Source of the DNA: Diplosphaera chodatii
Taxonomy: Eukaryota > Chlorophyta > Trebouxiophyceae > Prasiolales > Stichococcaceae
Length of the DNA: 64,000 bases
Reading direction: 5' to 3'
Assembly (NCBI GenBank): GCA_032358165.1
Contig: JAALGY010000019.1
Span: forward strand, 2,232,001-2,296,000
Positions 35,503 through 47,100 of this stretch are shown here, piece by piece. The notes beneath the pieces are model-generated. The model saw nothing but the letters and a program-made list of their open reading frames with translations, did no database searches and had not been told where the DNA came from. Every line of letters starts with the position of its first letter. The first letter of the stretch is position 1. Both the position numbers and the translations under genes were made by a program.

Positions 35503-38500
35503 TCAAGTTGTGCCTCGGTATGTGCCTGCGGTGAGGGAGGTAGTACTGTCAGGGGTGCTGCAAATCAGCAACGCGCGGATGAAAGGATAGCATGGACAGA
35601 AGGGTCACACAATGGTGCAGTGGAGAGTTCCATGCTGCTGTGCCAGGGCCTCGCTGCACATGGTGAAACATCCGGCTTTGCACCTGTGTATGTGGAGTGA
35701 TCGTCGTGCAGCCGCACAACGCCCGCGTGTGTGACGCCATTCCGTGTTGGTCCGCCGCCGCTCGCGACCAGCGCCCTCACCTGCAACGCACAAATAGCAC
35801 CAACTACGACGTGCAGTCATCGACAACACGCAAGAAGCGCACGCCCACTCCTGCTGTGTTGCACCCGCCTGCACTGCTGTCTCACGCCCAGCGTGCACGC
35901 GCGTGCTCTGCTTCACAGGGAAAGCAGAGGGACAGCGTTTCTCAGCCATGACCGGCGGCGCCTACATGGACACACTGATCCAATGACAGCAATGGCACTG
36001 AAGGTTGGTTTTGGACAACAGCAACTCACCTCCTCGACGCTGATGCTGCGGTCCTCAGCCATCAGCGGCAGGGCGGCCATGAACTCCCGGAAACCGATTC
36101 TCCGCGCCCCCTGCACCAAGCGGCCGCAGGGTGTCAGAAGGTAATGTGACATCATCATCAGATCACCATGAGACATGATGATTGGCCTGTCATCTGATGG
36201 CAGTCTGATGGCAGTAATCTGATGGCAGTAAGCCAAAGTAAGCCAAATCCTCTACTTGGTAGGATAGAGAGAGAGAGATAATGTACTCGGTAGGATAGAG
36301 TAGGGTGTGCAAGAAGGGTTCAGGGTTTAGCACGCACCTTGGCCTTGACTGAGGAGAAGATGATGTCCACAGCCACCGAGTTCAGCCGCCCACCCTGCAG
36401 CAAGCAACAGTAGCAGCGTCACCTATGCCATTGCAACCTTTGCAAGATGGGGTCTGCCAGGACTTGCCAAAGCTGCACACATGCACAGGTCAGCACACAC
36501 ACTCCGGCGGCAGGATGACTGTTCACACACCTGCACGCCGGTCTCGCGGCACAGCTTTGCAAACCGCGGCCCGTCCATCTCCACAGCCTGCACAGAAGGA
36601 AACATGCCAAGCTCAAACGCTGCGACCCCAGCCACACCCGGGACATGCCCGCAGCCGAGCTGGCGCCCTGATTCCACTGCAATGCACTGCTGCACCTGCG
36701 CTAGAATGCTTGAAGATGCCATGCTGATGGCAAGGTAGGGGCCTGACCTTCCCAGGCGGGCTGCTGGCTGCGGTGGCGCCGGCGCCGAAGGTCGCAAAGG
36801 CCCGAAACACCGACAGCAGCTCCTCGTCATCCACGTCGTCCGCCACCGCATCCGCGCTGTGGATGACCTGCAGCAAGACGCCAAGAGGCCCTGGCATGTT
36901 GCTAGTGCACATGCGGAACCAGACGTCATGCCCCACGGCCTCACTGCCATCAAGACTGATTGCATTCGCGGTGCCATCAGCTCGTGCCAGCAGACAGGCG
37001 CAGGATGGCGAGAGTATACATGTGGCGGGCCACAGCAAGCGGTGCGGCGGAGCATCCGCCACCGCATCAGCTGGGTTGTGTGATGATGCAACTCACTCAC
37101 CCGTCCCCTGCTGCCGTGTGCGGGTGGGGGCGAACGATGCAGCGGGCTCAGAGACTTGCGTTCCCCCATCGTGCCGCTGGTCTTCACGCCCCTCACGTCA
37201 GCCGCCGACCGGTCCACAAACTGCGCCAGCCCCTTTGGCGCATCCGAGGTCACGTGGCCACCCCGCGCTGACACACCGGTGTAGGTGTTCTGCACGGTGC
37301 ATAGCAGTGTGAGCGCGGCATGTTCTGGTGGAGTGCATCGGTGGACCTCCGCCATCTGAAGCTTGCTTGGTGCAGGATTCACTGGCCACTGCCCCTACTG
37401 ACGCCCAGCTGAGATGTGCTGGAATCTGGCGCACTGTGGATGCAGCGCCCGGGGTCAGCAGGCAGTAGGACAACACCGCTCACAGCATGTGCACTTATAA
37501 GCAGCGAGCTGCAGGCTCAAGCAGCTTTGGTGGAAAGGTGCGTCTGCAGAGGGCTGCACCTTGTCATCGAACCACTTGACATACTCTGCTCGGGTGCCGG
37601 TGGTTGCTGGGCCGCCCGACTGCAGCACCTTCTTCACCACTGCCTCCAATGGCACCTGCAGACAGATAAACCCTGAACCCTGCTCTTCCAAGCGTCACAA
37701 ACGACAGCAGAGCCTAAGGCATTGCGCCGCCAAGGGGCGATGCCTGTTCTGCGCAGATGTCTGCATGAACCCCGCAGATGAGTGCGTGATCGTGGGTTTG
37801 CGAGGGTAGGTCGAATTGTACCGAAGCTGAAGCACACCAACGGTGACATTGTAGCAGGTGTTGCAGCAGTGGGGATTGGTTCTGCAGCCCTTCCCACCCA
37901 CCTGCTTCGTCTCTGCGATGGCTGCCAGGGCTGTGACGAACTGCTCGAAGCTGATTCGCCGCGCGCCCTTGTGCTTCACCTGCGCGAAGCGATCATGCCC
38001 CTAAGCTGCTGCTGGTGTCTTGCATGTCACCAACCTGGTGCTGCATCGTCTTCGCTCTTGGCCAGCAACATGCAGGCAAAAGCTGAAAGCGATCCTTTTA
38101 TCCAGGCACCGCCTGTGGCAAGCAGTACTGACAGGTGCCGTTCGGGCGGCACGCCTTTGCAAAGATGATGTCGCAGTCGATGGCGGTGAAGCGCTTGGAC
38201 AGCAGCTTGCCCTCCTTGCACAGCTTGAAGAACTTGGCGCCGTCCATGTCGGCGGCTGCCGAGCGCGTGCCGTATGCCGCAAACTCGGCGAACATGCGCT
38301 TGAGGTCCTCTGCGCAACCGTGAGCGTTGGAAGCAGTCAGCACCTCGCACCCCTGGGCAGCCTGCGCGGCTGTCTGCCAGATGCAGCAGATCCAGGGACC
38401 GCCTTCTGACCATATACCAACCAGCACCCTGCTGTCTCGCAGACACCTACCATGCTCTGCAGCTTCTGCAATGCACGCATGCGCCGACCCAGCGCATCTG

Positions 38501-41500
38501 CTGCACACTCGAGGGGGCGCCCGGCACTCACTTTCGACTGCCACGCCCAGCGCCGCCCGCAGCTGGCTGCGCGCCTTGTTGCCCGACACCGCGGGCAGGT
38601 AGGCGGCAAACTCGTCGAAGGTCACGCGGCCGTCCCGATCCGCGTCCGCCGCCGCGAAGTGCTGCGCCAGCAGCGCGTCCTGCTCCGCCAGGGTTTTGCC
38701 GTCCTGCAGAGGCAGCGGGTGGGCTGTCGTGTGCACAGCGGCACTTGGAGGCTTCAGCATGCACTTTCGGCAAGCCACGGCTCCCTGGGGCACACAGCTA
38801 CACAGCTCCGTGCTCGCCGCTGGACACGATCACCTCAGCTGTTTGTGACACTGTCAACTGGTGGACTCACGGCACACCATGAGGCCCAGGTCCTCGAGGC
38901 ACGCCTGCAGCTCCTCCAAACCCTGACTCACAGAACCAAGCCTGAACGCACACGCACCATGAGGCCCAGGTCCTCGAGGCACGCCTGCAGCTCCTCCACC
39001 TCCAGCGCGCCCGACCGGTTGCGGTCGTAGCTGTTGAACACGGTGCGCGCCTCCCGCGCCCGCACCTCCGCCTGCATGTGAGACACGACGTGCACATAAA
39101 TGAAAGGCACATCACTATGTAAGTGTACGACATGCAGCGGGTATGGTGCATGCAGGGGAGCATGCTGTGTGCAGGCCCTCAGCTGTGGCACTGAGCGGTT
39201 GCTGACACATCTGATGGTCGCGCCTCTGTGCCGGACCGATATCAAACAGAAACGTGTGTACATCACGTGCCATGGGCAGCGGACAGCGAAGACATGTACT
39301 GCAACGAGCTCCCAGGGCCACCTCATTGGACAGGTCGTGGTTGGCGCCGAAGGTGCCTGCGGACAGGCCGCCGTCGCCGGCGGCGAGCGTGTCCAGGTCG
39401 CCGCCCGCCGCCACCGCCTCCAGCTCGTTCCGCAGCGCCTGTTGCGCCAGGGTTTAGGGTTTAGGGTTTGCGTGCACTTGCCTATGAACGGTCAAGCATG
39501 GACTTGTGCCCTTCATGCTTGCACCTCAGACCCTGTGGCACAGCTGGCAGCAAGCTGCCGTCCGTCATCCCATCGCTTGACTGGCCAGGCAAGGGCATTT
39601 GAACTGCTGGTTGCCAGCTCCACCATGGCAGCTTCTGCGCGAGCAGGCTGTCTCAGCTGAACTCACGTGTCCAGGCTGCCACTCTGAGCGCGATCACAAG
39701 GGCTGTGCTGTGCATTGCCAGCACCCATCCCTTTGCTGCATTGCCTCAACCTTCTGGCGCTCGGGTCCCCACCGGCTTGTCGACGGACAGCAGCGCGATG
39801 GTCTCCGCCTGCGCCGCCTGGCTGCCCGCCACATAGCGCAGCCCAGCCTCCAGGCTGCCGTTGCCGTACTGCTTGAGCAGGCGGCGCAGGGGGCGGGAGG
39901 CGTCCTTGTAGTCCCCGGTTCCCAGCGGCCGCCCGTTCCCCAGCAGGTGTATCCGCTGCTCCTGTGGGTAGGTCGGAGATCGGCGCATGTGAGACACGCT
40001 GCTGCATGGTGCCGAAACTCGGGCCGATTGATGCACAGCTGTGGGTCAGCGCTGCTGCTGTCAGGCGAGTTCGCTGTTGTCCACAGCCACAAGAAGAAAC
40101 GACCAGGCATGCATGTTGTGCTGGGTGCTTGCTTATGGGAAGAACGCCCACAATTGAAGGTAGGGTCAGAGCCACACCCCCAAACAGCATGTGTGTACAG
40201 GAATGAAGTCTAACCCACCTGCAGGATGCTGAGGATGGTGTCGTGCACGTGCTTGAACTCCTCGAACGTCTTTTCGTTCAGCGCCATGCGGGGGAGCCAC
40301 CCGGGCCGGCCGCACCCGTCCGCAATGTCGCACCCCCGCTTGAGAAGTTCCGCCAGCTGGTCCAGCGCGTGCGTGTCCGCAAACGCCAGCTTCTTGCCTG
40401 CATCGGTTCAGCTGGGGGCGTTGGCCGGAAGCAGGAAGCATCAAGCCAGACAGAGAGGCACAGCTCCGCCAGCTGGTCCAGGGTGTGAAGTCCACGGGGG
40501 CCGGGCTACTGCCTACGGGGTGCGGAAATTAAGTTTTGGGCGGATCTGAAAGCAGTATCGACGCTGCGCAATCGTCAAAGCACTCTGCATGCTGTCGCAT
40601 AGGCTGCCCTGCCACCGCTGTTTGAAGCTGGCACACCACATGCATGTAGCAGCAGCCCCTGCTGCTGCACCTACTGCAGGCCGTGGTGCCAGATGCGAAC
40701 TGACGTTTGTTCAAAGCATAGTATGCAGGTTGCATTACTGACACATGCATCGTTGCCCACTTGCTGACTTGAGTCAATCAAAAGACCATGGTGACGGAAG
40801 ACTTGACTCACCCTGGAAGTCGAAGGCGCGCATGATGTCGGCGCCGAAGGCAGCCAGCGCGGTGCAGTTGGCGCGGTTGCCGCTGGCCACGCCCACCAGG
40901 TCGCGCAGCTCCCACAGCGCGCCCACTATGTGGCCCACCACCGGGACCCGCTGCGCAGCCTGCACCGCAGAGTCCCGGGTCGACCAGCGAGTGCAGGATG
41001 CGCACGTGTTCTGAGATGGTCATCGATGGAAATTCGTGATGATGTGCGCGCCGCCTGAGCAGTACGACGTGTGTGGACAGCGATGCCAACAGCGATGCCT
41101 GTATTGCCTCCGACACGCTGAGATGCTGCAACCAGGGTCCTAGGGTTGCAGCCTTGCGTGTGTACCTCGAGCAGGCCGCTGCCGGTGATGCCCAGCTTGT
41201 TGAGGTACAGGAAGAGGTCGGAGGCGCTGTCGTGGCCGCCCGCCAGCGCGCTCAGCTGCTCCGCTGTGTGGTGCGCCGAGTCGCCAATGCTGCCCTGTAG
41301 CATTGAGAGGAGCGCCTGTTGGTGTTTGTGATGCGCACAGCAGCTGATCAATGGGAATGCTGGCATGGTACTGCGGGACCGCCGTGTGTGACAGCAGAGC
41401 GTGCGCTTTCGGATGCAAAGCGCCGCATCTGGCTTCCGCATGTGACCACCGCTGTGCATCAGGCAGGCATCTAGTCATGGTACATAGCGAGATGTGCCGC

Positions 41501-43103
41501 GGTCTGGGAGGTGCACCTGGGCAAAGGAGCCGCTGTGCGTGGTGGCCGCGATCCCGCTTCCGTTCATGCCGTTGCCGGCGATGCTGCTGCCCTGCGACTG
41601 CAGCCGCGACATGTCGCCTGCCGAGGCTGCCGCACTCTCTGGCGCGCCGATAGCCCTGCAATTCATCGGCTGGGGTGCTGAGGATGGCAGGCCGCCTACA
41701 CCACGCTGCAGTCGATCTGGCCAAGGCATGCTAGCTGCAAATGCATGTGTTGCAGTGGTCAAGCCTGAACAGAGCAGCAACACTGCAGCTTCATAAATGA
41801 GTCTCTGATCTGGAAACCTAAGTGCATTCACTGGCCCATGCGGATAACACCGCCAACCACTAGTGGGAGGTGGCAATGATAGCGGCGGCGGCGGCAAGCA
41901 GAGCGCTCAGGGCTGCAACACTCGTCTGCGTCACCCCTGCAACTGCGGTCAGCAGCCCAAGAGCAGAGCGCACCCGTCGCTGAGCACGGGCGAGGTGGGG
42001 CTGGCGCCATTGAAGCTGTAACCGCCGTTGCCGCCATGCACACCATTGGCGCCGTAGTGGCCGTTGAAAGTGGGCGGCGACTCCGATGCGGTCGCCGAGG
42101 GCGCTGGCGGCGTGCGCGGCGGCACCACGCCCGCCTGCTATGGCACAGCAGGGTTCAGTGGTCTGAGCACCAGCAGCAGCCGCCCATGCAGAGTTCTCAG
42201 GGCGCTCCGTCTGGTGTGGAGGCCGCTGCGAGGCTGCCCGACGCTGCGGCTGCACCGCTCCTCACCTCGCCGCTTGCACCCAGCCGCCACAAACACCCAG
42301 CCGCCACAAACACCAGCGGGTGCGGAGGACTTCCATGCACAGGCTGCTGGGCAAGCAGAACAACCAGAGGTGCGGCACCAACCCAGCTGCTACATCATGC
42401 ACCGTGCTACGACCAGGTGTCCAGGGTGGTCGTGACTGCTGCTGCACAGGGCGCACCGCGCGCAGCCGCAGGTCGTGGATGGCGTCCGACAGCAGATCCG
42501 CATCCAGCCTGGTGTCCACCAGCTGGTACAGGTCCGCCTGCGTCAGCGCCAGCAGGCGGCGGCCCTGCAGCGGCAAATCGGCCAGCAAGATTGACTCTGC
42601 TGCGCACACATTGAGCCTGAGCCGCGTCAGCTGGTGCATGCCTGCGTGTGGCACAGTGCCACCGGAACAGGCAAATGCCTACGCTGAGCTGCAGCGTCCA
42701 GTGTCTCGTCGCTGCGACTGCCACACAGGGCGATTGCCGGCGGTCAAGCCACCTTGGCGTCCCATGCAAGCCAGTGGTAAGTCTGCCTGCGAGGCCTCAC
42801 GAAATCCCTGGGTCTGCTGCTGAACGCACCGCGATTGGCCGGAACGGCTGTCCATAGCGCTCGAACCCCGTGTGCGCCAGCCACTGCTGCACCTCCTCCC
42901 GGGTCCACTCTTCTGGGTTGGCCTACAGATGGCACGTGCTCGAGCATGTCTATCAGCTCCTATGGGGATCTCACCGCCAACTGTGCAGGCACGATCAACC
43001 CAACAATCATCCGTCAGCACCGGCGTTGCAAGGCACGCGATCGCTGCACCTTGGGCATAGGCGTGCGCTTGCCATTCTTTTTGCTGGTTCTGAAGATCCC
43101 CAT
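35503..43103 (-). CDS. SAM domain / HeLo-MLKL-like helical region / EF-hand / double p25-alpha (TPPP) protein
   Basis: Twenty-two minus-strand exons chain exactly in phase to 851 residues: 43103-43050, 42922-42830, 42564-42457, 42134-41974, 41655-41517, 41294-41166, 40959-40812, 40397-40219, 39961-39773, 39438-39322, 39071-38958, 38703-38532, 38309-38155, 37979-37902, 37655-37560, 37289-37101, 36867-36748, 36587-36531, 36394-36338, 36110-36030, 35780-35684, 35525-35503. MGIFRTSKKNGKR could be N-myristoylated. Exons 2-3 encode a SAM domain (EEWTREEVQQWLAHTGFERY, LLALTQADLYQLVDTRLD). Exons 6-9 are helical; VPVVGHIVGALWELRDLV recalls HeLo/MLKL N-terminal bundles. EF-hand loops are DRNRSGALEVEE and DADRDGRVTFDE. 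Two p25-alpha modules follow: MDGAKFFKLCKEGKLL, AIDCDIIFAK, ARRISFEQFVTALA; and MDGPRFAKLCRETGVQ, SVAVDIIFSSVKAK, ARRIGFREFMAALP. Intron 13 appears to be GC-AG. p25-alpha/TPPP proteins bind tubulin; membrane-cytoskeleton coupling under calcium is inferred. Confidence 0.85.
36184..36303. repeat. Short tandem repeats and GA microsatellite in an intron
   Basis: Three copies of a CTGATGGCAGT-like unit (about 36190-36228), a doubled AAGCCAAA, a (GA)n run near 36266-36280 and two copies of GGTAGGATAGAG flanking it lie between p25-gene exons ending at 36338 and starting at 36110. Confidence 0.7.
38871..38926 (-). repeat. Intronic copy of the 3' end of p25-gene exon 11
   Basis: A 43-bp block (38876-38918) is identical to 38956-38998, which holds the end of the first EF-hand exon and its donor start. 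The two copies are spaced exactly 80 bp apart, and the echo lies in the downstream intron. Confidence 0.9.
39449..39470. repeat. Interstitial telomere-like repeat (TTTAGGG)3
   Basis: Three perfect tandem copies of the plant/algal telomere unit TTTAGGG lie 11 bp outside p25-gene exon 10 (start 39438), within what would be the 3' splice-site region of the intron. Confidence 0.9.
40463..40493 (-). repeat. Partial intronic copy of p25-gene exon 8
   Basis: About 31 bp resembling 40347-40378 in exon 8 (CCGCCAGCTGGTCCAG core identical) occur in the intron upstream of that exon. The match is weaker than for the other echoes. Confidence 0.6.
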
Positions 43104-44185
43104 GGCGCCAGCAGATGCGCCTGGGCCTGCTGACGGGCAGGAGCACCAGTGTGTTGCAGAGTGACATGCTGTGCGCTGACGAGCGGTCTGACAGGAGTAC
43201 AGGACATACAAGGATAGAGTGTACAAGGAACCCCCACCATGTTGGTGGTACCAGTGCACATCGGCGGGCGGCAACCGACGCATGTGCAGATGCACTGAAT
43301 GGCTTTATTTCCACCGCGATCACGGCTGTGCCCCTGAGACGCTGCTCTATACGACAGCTGGTTTGCATGCATACCACGAGACGCACGGCAGCGGGCCATG
43401 TGCACATCAAGCTGTAGCACTGGTTTGAACTATGCCACCAAGCTATGCAAGCATTGCCGCGATTGACCGCCCATCGCGGCAAATTTTGGTACATATGGTA
43501 GGACGATGCCCTTCAGTAGGGGTGTGCAAGGATGATCTATGCGCTTATGTGCAGGGGAACGATCTCCAGTCTCAGATGATGCAGAGGCTGCTATCAGTGA
43601 CATGTGCGCTCCGCTCAGGCTGCCGGCTGCCTCACGTGCTTCATCCGCCTATATCCAGCATCCTAAAGCAGCTTGACATCGAAGCGTGCATGCTTCGCCA
43701 CCCCAACACGTCATGATGGGCCGGTTGAGAGCGCTCACCTGCAGGCCTGCCTCGCGCCTCGGGCTAGCCTGCCTCAATGATGACGGCGCCCTCTTATGAG
43801 AAGACGAGTTCTTCAAGACACTTGTATGCTGGGAGCTGACGGATAGTGCGCGGCAAGGGCACCGCGGCCTGCTGATCTAGCTTGCCTCTCATGATCCCGC
43901 GAGATTGCAAAGGCAAACTGTGGTACCGGGGCCGCCAATCACCCTGCAGAAAGGCGCATCCTATCATTCCAACGAGCACAGTGGTCAGCAACATTGGTCA
44001 CATCCAGGGCTGTAGCTCTGGCGCCATGTCTTTCTTCGCAGCATGCAGATAGCAGGCTCTGGGTCCAGCAGCAGCCGGTCGCTGGCAGGCCGTCAATGGG
44101 CACGTCGCTGAGCAAGGCTTGAGCGCCCGGTCAGACTGCCTGTCGACACCTCACGGCTCTGCAGCTGGCCTGCTTGCCAAACAGC
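43104..44185. promoter_or_regulatory. Divergent intergenic region between p25 and LETM1-like genes
   Basis: This 1.08-kb gap between divergent start codons should contain both promoters. Open frames near 43432-43716 have no recognisable motif or partner exon. No specific element was identified. Confidence 0.35.
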
Positions 44186-47100
44186 ATGGCCAGTGGGCCG
44201 CTGGATCTGCTGCACGAGCGGCAAACCTTTCTGAGAGGCTCTGATGCGTGTTTCCGGGCGGTGAGACCGCCGCAGCTGAGACAGCGGGCAGTGCAGCAAG
44301 CAGATGCCAGACGAGGCCTGCGCCCGCTGCGAACCTCAAACCCGGATCCTGCCGGTTGCAGCATCAGGTAGAGCACTAAATACCGTACTAGCTGGTTGCA
44401 CGCCCTCATCAAGGACCTGCATATTGGTCTGCTGCAGCGCAGGATCGCTGCTGACTCGGAGGCACAGTCTTAGGGCTGGGAGTAAAAGGCCTGTGCTGCG
44501 GCTGGCAGAGTCACAATCAAGACGCACACGTCGGAAGCAGTATGCACATCTGCCGGCTTCTACCTGCAGGCGCTCACCGCAGCATCATGCTGCCACGGGC
44601 TGGCAGTCAGTGGAGTGGCAGCCTCAAGCTGCGTGCTTCAGTCGCCGAACAGCGGACGGTCAGCAGCTGCATCAGCTGTGGCAAGCTGACGCGAGGCGGC
44701 GCATGGCGCTGAACGCAATACCCAGCAGCGGCAGGTGCCGATGCGCCTCTCTGCTCAAGATGTGTAAATCCCTTGGTCATGTGCAGTTGCCTGTGCTTAG
44801 CTCAGCAGCATCGGTCATGCATGCATGCTGGCAGCGGGGCGCCTTTGAGAGCATCCTGTGTCGTCTGGCTGTGTGCTCTTGGAATTGGGCGAACTCGTCC
44901 TTACTTGATTTATCTTGTTGATGCAGTGTGGCGGTGGCCCCGATGGACGTGCTGCCGGACGAGCAGCAGCAGCAGTGCGAGGCGCGCGTGCGGCGGCTGA
45001 AGGTGCTGGTGCAGCTGCGGCGGCTGTACCGCAACCTGATCCGCGGCCAGTGCCTCCTGGACCAACCCAGCCCCGTGTACAGCCAAACAGGTGGGCAGCA
45101 GCGCACCAGACACATTCAATGACAGAACATGCATGCTCGACAGGATGCCAATGGCTGTGGCAGACGACCACTGCACATATGCATACGAGTTCTGTGCTGG
45201 TTTCCAGCTGACTGGACGTGTGCGCTGCAAGGTGTTTCAAACGAGCATTGTTGTATCATCGCTTGCTTTGCTGCGCTCTGTCTGTCCAGCTGCTTTGCCT
45301 GCACCCAGCCTACTTTTGCGCAGCACTGAAATGGAGCTGCATGCACACGCCTTGACAGCAGAGCAAGCTGGCCAGCTTGCAGCTGAGCAGAACATAGCAC
45401 TAACGCTGGTTTCACACGGACTGCAGAGGCGAAGGAGCAGATTCAGGGCGCAGTGGAGCTGGATGCCGAAGGACTTGCCAAGGAACAGATCGACCGGGCA
45501 GTCGACATCGTGGCCGAGATGCAGCTGACCAGCGACCAGCTCAAGGCGCGGCGATTCCTGGATGGCATCCATGCTGGTGTTTGTCAGACTCACCCAGCAG
45601 GCTCTGATCAATCTGCATCGTGTGGATGCTTGTCGTCACAGATGTACGACCTTGATGACTGAGGATTAGCCTGCTGAGGGTCCTACTGCTCAGATGCCGG
45701 TTCCAGACACTAGCAGCGGTAAGATCTGGTCCAATGCAACTCTGTCAGATGTCCCAAGGCGTGTCCAGCGTCACCTTGCAGGATTCGGTGAGGAAGCTGA
45801 ACATGCTGCGCGGCGGCTTCGCCGACGCCTTCAAGCCGGGGCGGGACGGCGGCAGGAAGGAGGGCGGGAAGCAGGAGAGCAAGGCGGCGGGGAGCGGCGG
45901 CGCCAGTGACGCCTCGGCCTTTGAGCGGGCCGTGCGGCAGCGGGCCGTGGATGCGGCTGACGCGTTGCGGGCGCGAGCACGGAAGGAGATTGGCGAGCTG
46001 CCGTTCACCTCGTGAGCGGCCGTCATGTTGTGGCAGTAGACGCTTGAGCAAGCACCTCATATGCATCCTCAACCTTGCCTGCTTCTATGGCAGAAGTGCG
46101 CAAGCTCAAGCAGGCAGCACGCGAGTCAGCGGACTGGCGTGTGAAGGTTCTGAGTTCGTGCTGCCTCGGGGGTGTTCGAGGCATCTAGAACCCCTGAAGG
46201 CACCAGGAGGACTAGAGGAGCCCTCTGCAGCTCTTCAGCCTCCAACTTAACTGATCTGAGCGTCTGTTGTGCAGGCGGGTGGTGGCGCAGGCGGCGCTGG
46301 ACGCCCGCAACACGCGCTTCCGGCAGCGGGACCCGGCGCTGCGGTCAATGGCGGAGGATGACCCTGCCGCCCGCGACACCGGCGCCGCGCCCAGCTCCGA
46401 GATGGAGGTGGGGCTGAGCGGCACATATGGTCCGCCAATGTCATGTATACCATGAGGCCTGCTGGGAGGAACATTTGCGCGCGCTTGCATGGACCAATGC
46501 TGCAGATAGGCTCTCCAGCTGCGGGGCTGCCCTGGTGCAGGCGTGGGACCGGCAGCGGTCGGCGGCCATTGAGCGGCTGGAGGCAGCGGAAAAGGTCGCG
46601 GGGTCTGTCGCCAAGCGGCTGCCCGGCGCTGTGCAGAAGGTACGCCCCTATACTGTATATCCTCAGTTTGTCATCTGCAGAATCTGTAAAGCTCAGGACA
46701 CTCGGCCGTGATCCATGTCAGCTCCATCGACAGGAGGGCCACACCTACCTCCAGCCAGGTCATGTTGCTCATGGGGCTGTAGACAGTACATGCCGATCAC
46801 TGCAGCAAAACTGACAGATGCCTCGTTCACCCCCTGCTGGCCAACAAAGTGGCGTCAATGCTGCGCAGGTGAGGCGGCTGCCGCCACGAGACGTGCTGTC
46901 AGGCGTGCAGCGCAGCGCGACCTACGCCCGCAATGTTTGGGTGCGGCTCAACGGCGGCCGGGTCCCCGGCGGCGACGGCGCCGTGAGGTTACCAGACGGC
47001 CTGCCCGTGCCCACCTCCACCAAGGTGCGTGCCCCACGCCTCCACTTTACTGAACTACCCGTCTGCTGCAATTGGCGTCATGAGATCCGTGGTCGCAGTC

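Noticed and set aside
39449..39470. Chromosome end
   Set aside because: Only three telomere units are present and coding exons continue on both sides, so it is interstitial.
42679..43494. Minus-strand open frame of 271 codons
   Set aside because: It overlaps the first exons of the p25-alpha gene in a frame that does not match the SAM domain exons, and carries no motif of its own.
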